From: Schizochytrium sp. TIO01
Lineage: Eukaryota > Sar > Bigyra > Thraustochytrida > Thraustochytriidae
Assembly (NCBI GenBank): GCA_004764695.1
Contig: SMSO01000033.1
Span: 1,751,001 to 1,815,000 of the forward strand
Length of the DNA: 64,000 bases
Reading direction: 5' to 3'
Part shown: positions 28,067-37,822 of the stretch, in pieces
Numbering within the stretch: the stretch's first letter is position 1
Layout of the letters: each line of letters starts with the position of its first letter
Made by a program: the position numbers and the translations under genes
Notes under the pieces: generated by a model
Database searches by the model: none
What the model was told of the DNA's origin: nothing
The model's input: the letters and a program-made list of their open reading frames with translations, nothing else

Positions 28067-31000
28067 TCTGACGCAACCAGACTTGGACCTTTTTTACTAT
28101 CTGAGGCAGCTTGACTCCGCGACGCTCTGGCCGATGCAATGATTCTGTTCTGCGAACCAGTGCCAGCTTCGATTGTATCCTCCAAGCGTCCGCTCTCCTC
28201 TTGTGTGGCAAACTCGAAGTTCTCGCTAGTAGGTGCATATAGTCTTTGATATAATCAAATTTTGAAGGTTTCGAGAATCATCTTGTTACTTCAATCATCT
28301 GCGAATGCCTATAAATCTGGTTGTCTGTCGACGTCTACTTGGGCGGAAGACTCAGCACAAAGATACAGTACACGAAAGTTACACGAAGAGAACAAAGCGT
28401 CTGCTGTTCCAGTTCAACTAGGCAGCGATTCCAATTGATGCAAGAGGGACTGTCTTCTGACTTTTACGTAATGGTTCTAATATTTTCTCTTCGTTTTGAT
28501 TCTGGATAACAGCAAAGCTGGTTGTATGTTGAATACTATATAGTCCATTGTGGCTCTATGCATGAAACACCTAAGGGAGCTCGCGATAAAGAGATCCTTG
28601 TCTTCAGCAGCCAGCTTACGTCTCAAAGCTCTGCTGACTCGCTCCAAGAACTATCTCTTGAGCTTTTGGCACTTCCCCCTTTCCCATTCTTTCATGCTAC
28701 GTTCTCAATTTCGTACATAGGCATAGTAGTATAAGGCGCTTTTGAAGAGGAGGAGTAGCAGTACTAGTCCCAAGTAAAAGCACGAATAACTCTTTGCCAC
28801 GATACCAGCTTTCGCTTCACGCCTGTCGTACTACATTCATAAATTCAAAGAACGAAATACGTAGGTAGTCGTCACTTCGCGAAGTACCTTTACGAATCCC
28901 AACACTGATCAATGTCTCAATGTCCTCTGCATGGACATCTGTAAAAACTAGTGGTGATGGCAATTGCAGAAGCTGCACCACCTCCTACGCACGTATTTAC
29001 GTATTATTGCGCTCTGGAGAAGGTCAGGTAAAATGAGGAGGAACAAACCTTAGCAAGCCAGCAGTTTCTGAGAAGGATGCTCCACTCGAAGTTGAACATG
29101 ATTGTCACTTCGCGATAAATGGAGGGAAAGGGGGAAACACGCGCGTGCACACCTATTGCGCAATCTCGATTCCTTAATTTTTATATTTTTATTAATAAAA
29201 TATATATATATATATTGAGAGGAAAAGAAATAAAAATTAAGTAGAAAAAGAAACCAATTAAAAGTAGGTATGTATGTATGTATGCCTACCCTTTTGTTCT
29301 TGGGTAGCTAGCTAGCGACAGCAGCTCGTATCAGTCAGTCAGTCTCCATGATCACCAAACCTGTGGTCCAGAACGATCATCTCTATTTCTATCGCTTCGG
29401 CCATCACTATGATGATCAACATGAGCCATCGTTTCAATCAACATCGCGAATTGCAAACAACTCGCTCTTAAGCTCAATGAATGAGCAAATTATTCTAGCT
29501 AGGGCACCTTTAGCTCTCAGCTGGTATTACTACTGTTACTGCCTCTTCTTCGTCGTCACGTACGTGTGTGGACATTGCAAGTTGTCCTGGGCACTTTAAG
29601 TTATGGGGTGTCACCGTGGACATTCTCGGCGTTGCCCGCGAACAATGAGGTCGTCACCACGTGCAGTAGGTACGGAGTGGAGCCTCGTGTGTGCTGTTCT
29701 CGATATGCAAAGCTGTTCTCTTCAGAAATGCACCCAACTCGAAGCTGGGCCTTTCCTCTCTCGGCTTGAAAGTTCCGAGCGACCAGTCTCATCTTCTCAT
29801 GTTCTTTTCATGATGAACCTTCTATGATTTTGCAGAATGGTTGTTTTTTCCAACACGCTTTTTCAACTTTATCATAAGCCGAAGCCAATGCAAAGATCCA
29901 TCATCCATATCAATAATAAATACCGACCCACCAAGATATATCCAGAGTGAAAGGCTAAATTATCGTCAATCATAGTGCAAACGGAGTATTTGCTTGGGGC
30001 ATCTGCAGCGCGACATTAAGCATGAAGCAGTAATTTTTTCTTTTTGATATGTATGGAGCTAGCGATATCTACAATTATCATCTGTAAAATGGCAGATCAG
30101 CTGGAAAGAGTTCATGCAAAAGAACATCAAGAGACAATTAGTCAGCTTTTCCACAGAACTGCGTGTACTCGCTCTCAAAATCTCGACCGATGTCGAAAGC
30201 AGCACATTACATCACTTGAACCTAAACACGATTTCTGAAATGACCAAACTCGGGCTAAATCGTCGATGAGATCATCTGCCTGATTTGACTAACTAAAGTG
30301 CTCTTCTTCCTACGGTATCAAGTAAGTAGGACTATTATCGAGTAGGTACTTACTTGTATGTATTCGCTGCATTTTAGATTAAAAGAAATTTTAAATGAAG
30401 TTTTAAAAATGCAAACAAACAATTGTAAAAAGTTTTTACGAATATTTACAAAGACATATAGGACCTAAGTTAAAAAAAAATTAAAATAGTTCCTATGAAA
30501 GAAGAGCACTGTAATCATAAATCACTCACTTCAAAGGTGAATGAGCGAATGAACGACTCAAGCTTACGCGACAGCGCGGGATACGTTTTGCTCAGGTCCG
30601 CGTGCACTCGAAATCTAACGAGGTCAGTTCGAGCAGGCGGTTTTCATCCAGGTCTAGGCATGATTTCGTTGACAGCGTAGGTGGCTGGCTGCTTGAGCTA
30701 AAACGCAAAGTCGAGGTCAAGACATCGCGGAGCCATTGGGAATTAATTGGCGCTAGCTCTGTTGTTATTATCGTTTACAGAGGAAATGTTATAAATTTAC
30801 AGCACACGTGTGCGATATTACGATGTCTGAATGTACTTTCCCCCTCGTATGAATCGGCGCCTATGGATTCATTCTTCGCGAGCCTCCAGGTATCGCCAGA
30901 GCAGGCAAATAAGCAAATGAGCAAATAATCAAATAGCCTGCACGTCGTCGAGGTGCCCAAATCAGAAACGCAGCGAGAATTGAAACACGTAAACTTGGAG

Positions 31001-32574
31001 AGGCCAAAAGAAACGCGCCAAGTATAGGCGCTTTTTCCTTTCTTTATCGATGGTCTATTACATAGGCACCTTAGCCCTCCTATCACAGTGTTAGGCCCAG
31101 TAATATAAAGAGGGCAATATGGCACCTCTTCTTCCACCTTCCCCTCCCCAGCACATGCTGGTAGGATAGTGTCTACCCAAAACGGTAGCAGTGCGGATAG
31201 GTATCGCTTTCAGGCGATTGATTTAACCCTATCATCGGACGGGTAACAAACAGTTTCTTTTATTCAATCTCATTTTGATTGATTGATTGATTGATTCATT
31301 CATTCATTCGTTCGATTACTTCTTTCGCCAGGACTCGACAATCTTGGTCAAAGCCGCTCCAGCAACAATAAGAAAAAAGGGAACTGGACTGTTGGGCTCT
31401 GGATCGGCTCGAGATCTGCGAGAAACGTTGTTGCCTTCTGTCGAAGCTCGAGTTTCGCGACGCTGGCCTTTTGAAGCCAAAGCATGGAGATCATTAATTA
31501 GTCAATCAACCAACACATTCCCACTTTTCCTCTTACGAATGCCAATGCGGTATTCCTGTAGGTACGTACTGAAGATTTATTCATTCACATTCATCGCTCC
31601 TATTTTCTTCTTGTTATCTCCACTCCATTCATGTTGTTTCTAGCCAGCAGGAACAAACAACTTTTATAAAACGCAAGGGGCACACCTTAGCGTTTACGCT
31701 ATCTGCATCGTTAGCGCGGGGCGCTTAACATGCTGCGGAGGGATAGATACAAGTAACCGTATTGCGGCATATTGCACATAATTGGCACGGTGGCCGAGGA
31801 AGAAAGCTGTTGCGCACGAAAGCCTACTGGCGTCTTTTGGTAAACTTCGCCTGGAATTCGTAATTCCAGTGGCCTGAGCCTTATTCGTACGGGAGAAAAT
31901 CTCGAAAGGCTGCGGAGAAGGCCCTCCTTGGCCCCCGAAGGCCCCGTCTTTACGCAGAGCCGGCAGCCCCGCCATCCCTTTGCCGCAGTACCTACTGCAC
32001 TGATGGCAGAGCCGCCGCGACCGCACATCTTGAATTGGACCCCTCGTTGTGTACTGTTATTTGCCTAGTTGCCCACTCTTAGAGGAAGTGGTAGTAGTTC
32101 CTAGTGCCACTGACTGCAATGCTTTTTTGTTTTTTGTTTTTTTTTGCCCTTTTTACTAAATAAAAAAAAATAAAAATAGTTGAAAGTCTTGAAGGTTGGT
32201 GATTTGTGATTTGTTCTGCCGATAGGTTGTAGGTATTCACTAGTGTTATTGTTGATTAGTTTTGATTATGTTTTCAATTTCAATTGAATAAGTAAATAAG
32301 TCGAACTTCAAGTTGAGCTTTGGAATAAAAAAGTGAAAATGAACGAAATCGAAGTTATATTCTTACTTCTCGCAGGACACATGAAAAGGAATAAGTGGGT
32401 ACGTACTACACAGATGGACATGCGATGAATGCAAGAAAGCCCCCTTCTCCTCGAGATACACGCGTCGGTGGTCATTCCTTGAGGCCATTCGCAGTTCGCT
32501 TCGTTGCTGTTTGCTTCGCTTTCTAGGAGGAGGGTTTCTAAAGATGTGAGCTATAGATAGATGGATCGATAGTG

Positions 32575-32645
32575 AGATAGTTAGATAGTTAGATAGTTAG
32601 ATAGTTAGATAAATAAATAAGTAAATAAATAAATAAGTAAATAAC
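32575..32645. repeat. (GATAGTTA)n followed by (AAATA/AAGTA)n
   Basis: Four to five GATAGTTA units run to about 32609. They pass directly into AAATAAATAAGTAAATAA-type repeats to 32645. One repeat appears to have grown out of the edge of the other. Confidence 0.75.
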
Positions 32646-32926
32646 AGTCTCTGCTTCTTTCTTTCATGCTTTCTTTTTGCATCTTCTCGAGATGAGTTAT
32701 TGCTTCCTGTCTGGAGAAACCCGGCGCAAGTCGAGAGGAAGACGACACAAGGCAATGGCCGATGACTCGAGGGTTATTTAATGCGAAGCAAGAGCGACTC
32801 GGCCTCATCGACCGAGAGGGAAGGAGCTCGAGAAGATGCAGCCATCGCTAAAGGCGAACTACACTACTTTTGGATGAAATTATGAAGTTCTCACTCCCTC
32901 ATAGAAAAAAGGAAACCTCGTGCTTT

Positions 32927-32998
32927 TATTAATTAATTAATTAATTAATTAATTAATCACTCACTCACTCACTCACTCACTCACTCACTCACTCACTC
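32927..32998. repeat. (TTAA)n joined to (CACT)n
   Basis: About seven TTAA units (32927-32956) abut about ten CACT units (to 32998), followed by degenerate TCAATGAA words. It is a sharp junction between two tetranucleotide repeats. Confidence 0.8.
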
Positions 32999-33961
32999 AA
33001 TCAGTCAATGAATCAATGAACCTCCGTTTTCCACGACGATGAATGCAATCTCTCCTTTTGGATGGGTCTGTGGAAATAATTGGCGACGCGGGAGCGGCTG
33101 GATTGGGATAAAATCGCGGTGTCCAGGTTGTTTGCATGTGTGCTCGTTTGCAATTCATTCCTTGTCCCATCTCGATCTGTAGCAGAACTTGTTTCGTTGC
33201 GTCTCGAGCTCCAAAGGGGTTTTCATCTCTTCCTTCCTTTTATATTTTATATTTTTTATATATATTTAATAAAAAGGTTTCTTTGTTTCTGTTGATCCTT
33301 TCCGATACTATAATAACAGGCGTAGTAGTAAACCGTGATCATAACAAATCGATAATTTAGGTACCTAATTGATTTGTTAAAATAATCATTGATTGATTGT
33401 TTTTTGCTTCGCCAACATCTGCTGCGAGCGACTGAGACAGCTCGCTAGTGCCGCTTCAGCCAGAGCCCGGTCGCAGTTGCTACTGAGCGATCTCCAAGGG
33501 CGACGGGAAACCAGTAGTGATTCGTGAAGCAGAGCAGGAAGCTCGCTCCGCTTTGCAGATCGAAGCCCGAGACTCCACGGTGGCAGCCGTAGAAGAAGTC
33601 GCTCGCGTGTGCATTCAGTGACTGATTATAGAGTAGACCAGACTAGGCCATAACAGCTCAAACCAACCCCAAGCTCGACTCAGCAAGCCCCAGGTTCCTT
33701 GATTTTGGTGTCGCGCTTGGGTTTTGGGCAGCTTGCATTGTATTTTGCAAGTTTCTGCGTATATACATACGGTTTTCTTCATTCCTTGCTCTTCAGAGGG
33801 TCGTTTGTTTGGCAATTTTGTCTCTTATTGCGCCTTGAAGACGATCGTATAAGTATAAGCCGAATTCAATCAACGCTGGAGACTTTGCGATTTACCTTTG
33901 CAGCGTCGCAACCCTTTATCTTTAATATCATAAGCTTTAGCAGCACTCCTCCGAGGGAATC

Positions 33962-35680
33962 ATGGCACCGGTCGCGGTTGGCTCTACAGGTAGCAGCAGC
34001 AAAAACAACAACAACAACGGCAGTGCTGTCGAGAAGATCCACGTAGTAGATAAGACTGAAATTCTTGTAGGTGTTGCGAACGATATCAAGTCAAAACAGG
34101 GCCCTGGCACAAAGAAGCTAGAGAAAGCTGGCGCTTCGAGCATGATGGAGGTCGATGGCGCTCCCCAGCAAAGCGATGACGAAGTCAAAAATAATGACGT
34201 TGAAAGCGATGTGCAAAGCTGGTGTACAGAGACACCAATGACCCCTGAAGAGGAAATGGCAGAACTCATCTCTCGAGCACGTGCTGCGCAGCACATCCTC
34301 GAACAGTATTCGCAAGAGCAGGTTGATCAACTTATTCGCGGTATGGTTTGGGCAGTCTCTCGACCCGGTGTGGCAGAGGAAATCGCTCGCCTTGCTGTCA
34401 CCGAGACTCGTCTCGGAAATTACGAGGGTAAGCTTGCCAAGATCGCCCAAAAAACGCGTGCTGGGCTCCTCGATATTCTTTACGAGAAATCAGTAGGCGT
34501 CATCGAAGAAGATCCCGCGCGTGGCCTCGTCAAGATTGCTAAACCCATAGGTGTCATTGGAGCCACCTCACCCAGTACTAACCCAGAAGCTACTCCCGTG
34601 CTCAAGGCTATCAACGCCATCAAAGCACGTAATGCTATTGTCATCTCGCCTCACCCACGAGCCGAGCAAACGAACTTTGTAATTGTGGATAAAATGCGCT
34701 CCGCCCTCACTCAGCTTGGCGCACCAGCGGATCTTATTCTCCATGTTGCTCACCCATCTCGTGCAAAGACAAAAGCCCTCTTGGCACAGTCTGATCTCGT
34801 TTGGGCGACAGGTGGTAAAAATATTGCCAAGAATGCTTTGATGTCTGGTAAACCTGCTTTCCCTTCAGGCGTTGGTAATGCTGTTATCCTTGTTGACGAG
34901 ACCGCTGATCTAAGCTATGCTGCATCTTGCATTGCAAAGAGTAAGACCTTTGATCTTGCTGCAAGCTGTTCTGCAGATAACTCTCTTTTGGTAATGGATT
35001 CTATCTATGATGCCTTGGTCCATGAACTAGAGGCCCAAGGAGGTTACCTAGTCTCCTCGGAGGCAGACCGTGCTGCGTTGCAGCGGACCCTCTTCAAGCC
35101 CGCTGCCTCCCCAGGCGGAATGCCTGTATTGAATGCTGAGGTTGTGGTCCAACCCGTGCAAACCATCGTTTCCCGCGCTGGTCTCAAAGTACCTTCAGAC
35201 AGAACCTTTTTGGTCGTCCCCGAGTCTGGCATTGGGCCGGCTCACCCTTTCTCCGGTGAAAAGCTGTCCCCTGTGCTTGCACTTTACCGTGTACACAGCA
35301 TCCCTGAAGGAATCCAGATTGTCAATCAGATTCAGGCGTATCAGGGCCAAGGGCACTCATGTGGAATCTATAGCCACAGCGAGGAAAATATCATGACCTT
35401 CGCTTCTGACACTCGCACAGCAAGAGTCATGGTTAACCAGCCGCAGTCGCTCAGCAACTCTGGCTCGCTTGCCAACGGCATGCCTGTTACACTTTCGTTA
35501 GGTTGCGGAACTTGGGGCTGCAGCACATCTACTGCTAACATTAACTGGCGCGCTCTTGTCAACCTCACGTGGGTTTCCCGCCCCTTGAGTCAGCCAAAGG
35601 TCATGCCCGAAGACAACGAGCTCTTCGGCGATGTAATGCAACTTGTCCAGGACAAAAAATTCATGCAACACGAATTGTAG
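33962..35680 (+). CDS. CoA-acylating aldehyde dehydrogenase (AdhE-N / EutE / SauS-like)
   Basis: This 572-aa NAD(P)-dependent enzyme belongs to the family that converts an aldehyde plus CoA to an acyl-CoA. The core (about 95-572) follows the N-terminal half of bifunctional AdhE: NAIVISPHPRA at 224-234, the nucleotide-binding WATGG at 281-285, PSGVGN at 301-306, and the catalytic Cys336 in KTFDLAASCSADN. FSGEKLSPVLA and the C-terminal LSLGCGTWG follow. No iron-alcohol-dehydrogenase domain follows, so it is a stand-alone aldehyde dehydrogenase. The AASCS active site and the CGTWG to TWVSRPL end recall bacterial sulfoacetaldehyde dehydrogenases, but substrate cannot be read from sequence. The first 95 residues (SSSKNNNNNG, then an acidic Asp/Glu-rich part) are an extra disordered leader without clear targeting features. 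The family is mainly bacterial, so transfer is possible. Confidence 0.88.
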   Translation: MAPVAVGSTGSSSKNNNNNGSAVEKIHVVDKTEILVGVANDIKSKQGPGTKKLEKAGASSMMEVDGAPQQSDDEVKNNDVESDVQSWCTETPMTPEEEMAELISRARAAQHILEQYSQEQVDQLIRGMVWAVSRPGVAEEIARLAVTETRLGNYEGKLAKIAQKTRAGLLDILYEKSVGVIEEDPARGLVKIAKPIGVIGATSPSTNPEATPVLKAINAIKARNAIVISPHPRAEQTNFVIVDKMRSALTQLGAPADLILHVAHPSRAKTKALLAQSDLVWATGGKNIAKNALMSGKPAFPSGVGNAVILVDETADLSYAASCIAKSKTFDLAASCSADNSLLVMDSIYDALVHELEAQGGYLVSSEADRAALQRTLFKPAASPGGMPVLNAEVVVQPVQTIVSRAGLKVPSDRTFLVVPESGIGPAHPFSGEKLSPVLALYRVHSIPEGIQIVNQIQAYQGQGHSCGIYSHSEENIMTFASDTRTARVMVNQPQSLSNSGSLANGMPVTLSLGCGTWGCSTSTANINWRALVNLTWVSRPLSQPKVMPEDNELFGDVMQLVQDKKFMQHEL

Positions 35681-36181
35681 TCCAACTATACAATTTCTAT
35701 GTGTGAACAAGTATATAAATTCAAAAAACAAAGCCCCCCCCCCCCCCCGCCACATTATCATCTTAACATTTTTCTCGCTCATTCTACCGCAATTCACATA
35801 CCATTCATTTTTTAAAAGCTAATCCTTACGTACTGTGTTGTCTTTGGTGTTTTCTCTTCACATTCACATACCATTTATTTTTTTAAAGCTAATCCTTACG
35901 CACTCTGTGTTGTCTTTGATGTTTTCTCTTTGTACTCTTGATTACATTCCAAGAAAAAATAAAAGGAGAAGAAGATGATGATGAATGAATACTCTGATTT
36001 CATTAAATCTTCGCACAGGGTCAGATTTATGAACAATGCATTTTCAATTCTCTTCATATCAGTCAATATTGCATGCTTCTTCTATTTATATCAACAAAAT
36101 CGAACAAGCAAACATTCATTAAAAAGTTACTTTTCCCTTTACTTCAAGTGCTCTTTCTATTGCTGCGCACTAAGACCTAGC
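35681..36181. other. Convergent spacer with C-tract and tandem duplication
   Basis: This stretch lies between the aldehyde dehydrogenase (+) and P450 (-) genes. It has a run of 15 C at 35734-35748 and a 70-bp tandem duplication at 35792-35931. No gene is seen. Confidence 0.55.
35792..35931. repeat. Tandem duplication of a 70-bp unit
   Basis: The unit beginning ATTCACATACCATT at 35792 is repeated at 35862 with a few changes. Both copies contain AAGCTAATCCTTACG and TGTTGTCTTTG. It lies in the 3' flank of both convergent genes. Confidence 0.85.
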
Positions 36182-37822
36182 TCAAAGTCGGGATGATTGG
36201 GGCTTGGATCGCGGCTTCACATGAAAGTGCATGCCGGTTGGTACATGCGTGGGAAGCGCCCATCCCTTGAAACCCTTAACCAAAGGGGGCATTTTGAGGT
36301 TTTGCGGTGCAAGGGTGCCGTAATTCACACCGAGATAATCCTGAGGATCTGCCGCTATATATTCCTCAGTAAGAGCAAAGTCGAAATGATACAATAAATT
36401 CGCCAAGATCAGACGCATCTCCATATGTGCAAAGTTTTTGCCGATGCAATCACGCCCAGGATAAGTGAAAGGCGAGAAGCGATCCGAAGCGGGATTGTAT
36501 GCCGCATAGCCTTGATCATACCAGAGCTCTGCGTCTTTAAAATCCCGATCAGGGTTAAACACCTCAACATCAGGGCCCCACAAGTCAGGGTTTCGATGAC
36601 GACTCCAATTGACAATTTGCATATGAGTTCCTTTCGGGAGCCGAACTTCACTTCCGTCAGGACCAGTGATATAATCATCAAATTGTGTTACGCGAAAAGT
36701 ACCATTCGGGACGGCATTCCACAGACGCAAGGTCTCCATAACACAACGCGTCATGAACTTGAGACGCTTCAGATCATCGTACTCTACATCTCGCCCATCC
36801 AGATCAGCCCAAAATGAGTCAATTTCAGCCTGCAGGCGACGTTGATACTCCGGACGCTTAGCAAGCTCAAAGAGAAGCCATGTCATGGTGTGGCCTGTAG
36901 TATCATGACCAGCAAACTCAAAAATAAGTGCATTTCCCTGTGCTGTGAAGTAGTCTGACTCAAGAGCTGCAAGACGGTTACTGAGCGGGCCACGCACGTG
37001 CGGACATGTACCAGATGAGATCAAGTCTGGGTGAGCCGGGCATGTACGATCTTCGCGAGTCCAACGCTCCGACACTTCCTTACAGAACTTACGGATAAAT
37101 CTAGGATCTTCACTGCCGGTCATGGCGTCGCGAAACTTCTTGTTGGTTTTATTCATAAAGTCCTCATCTTCACCAAAAAGGGCAAGTTGTAGCTGTGCCT
37201 GCGTCTCAAAGAGAGCAAAATCATTCATATCAACCGGCTTGGCACAGTTTTCAGATACTTCACGCAAGCGCTCAACACATTTGCGAGCTCTAGCAGCACT
37301 GACAGGCAAAATCTGCTCAAGGCTGGCACGTGGCAAAAATGCAGTGACTAGAGTCTCTCGCTGCTCACGCCAGTGTTCATTATCCGTAGTAGAAATGATT
37401 GACGTGAATAATCCTGCTGTAAAGTTCGTTTGCTTCCGTACGTGGTATCTTGCAAGACGCTCGGCGTCTTTCGGATTGGCTACAATTACCTGGACAGACC
37501 TTTCGGGCACCTTAATTTTGCCGACATTTTCCTCGCGACCTGTAAGCAACATGGGAACCACAATGTTTGCAGCAAGCTGCTGGTCACCACCATATATCTT
37601 CTGCCACTCGGCATACTTCACGTGCGACCTCCCAAGCTTACTCTGCTGTTGCAGCTCCAGAAAGGCGTCAAGCCACGAGCGTCCTGCCTGGAGAGGGCCT
37701 GCGAGTTCTTTACATAGTTTGTGCTCGCCTTCAACTTCCGCTCGCGGGAGTTCTTCCCACGTGAATCTTCTCCCAAAGAATGTCAACGCATGGTCACTCA
37801 GACTTGGCACACGCTCGCTCAT
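36182..37822 (-). CDS. Cytochrome P450 (CYP4/CYP86-like clan), no membrane anchor
   Basis: This 546-aa heme monooxygenase shows the I-helix oxygen motif AGHDTTG at 304-310, the K-helix ExxR as ETLR at 363-366, the C-helix WREQR at 151-155, and the heme-ligand Cys459 in FTYPGRDCIG (452-461). That loop differs from the usual FxxGxRxCxG: Pro455 stands where Gly is expected. The I-helix and ETLRL are most like the fatty-acid hydroxylase clans (CYP4, CYP86, CYP704), so a lipid substrate is possible but unproven. The N-terminus (MSERVPSLSDHALTFFGRRF) has no hydrophobic anchor, so the enzyme may be soluble or loosely membrane-bound. An upstream exon with the anchor could be missing. It is convergent with the acylating aldehyde dehydrogenase. 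Confidence 0.9.
   Translation of the reverse strand: MSERVPSLSDHALTFFGRRFTWEELPRAEVEGEHKLCKELAGPLQAGRSWLDAFLELQQQSKLGRSHVKYAEWQKIYGGDQQLAANIVVPMLLTGREENVGKIKVPERSVQVIVANPKDAERLARYHVRKQTNFTAGLFTSIISTTDNEHWREQRETLVTAFLPRASLEQILPVSAARARKCVERLREVSENCAKPVDMNDFALFETQAQLQLALFGEDEDFMNKTNKKFRDAMTGSEDPRFIRKFCKEVSERWTREDRTCPAHPDLISSGTCPHVRGPLSNRLAALESDYFTAQGNALIFEFAGHDTTGHTMTWLLFELAKRPEYQRRLQAEIDSFWADLDGRDVEYDDLKRLKFMTRCVMETLRLWNAVPNGTFRVTQFDDYITGPDGSEVRLPKGTHMQIVNWSRHRNPDLWGPDVEVFNPDRDFKDAELWYDQGYAAYNPASDRFSPFTYPGRDCIGKNFAHMEMRLILANLLYHFDFALTEEYIAADPQDYLGVNYGTLAPQNLKMPPLVKGFKGWALPTHVPTGMHFHVKPRSKPQSSRL

Larger units (their letters stand above)
28067..33961. other. Gene-poor, microsatellite-rich spacer
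   Basis: No gene is supported in 5.9 kb. The stretch holds (TA)n at 29200-29216, (TATG)n near 29266-29284 and GATT/CATT repeats at 31276-31310. A GC-rich patch at 31700-32030 has two overlapping minus-strand frames that I do not recognise. A poly-T/A tract lies near 32128-32175, and compound repeats at 32575-32645 and 32927-32998. The last 300 bp should be the aldehyde dehydrogenase promoter and leader. Confidence 0.5.

Noticed and set aside
31694-32028. Two overlapping minus-strand frames of 105-110 codons
   Set aside because: They overlap each other in different frames, and neither resembles a known family. Probably a GC-rich patch effect.
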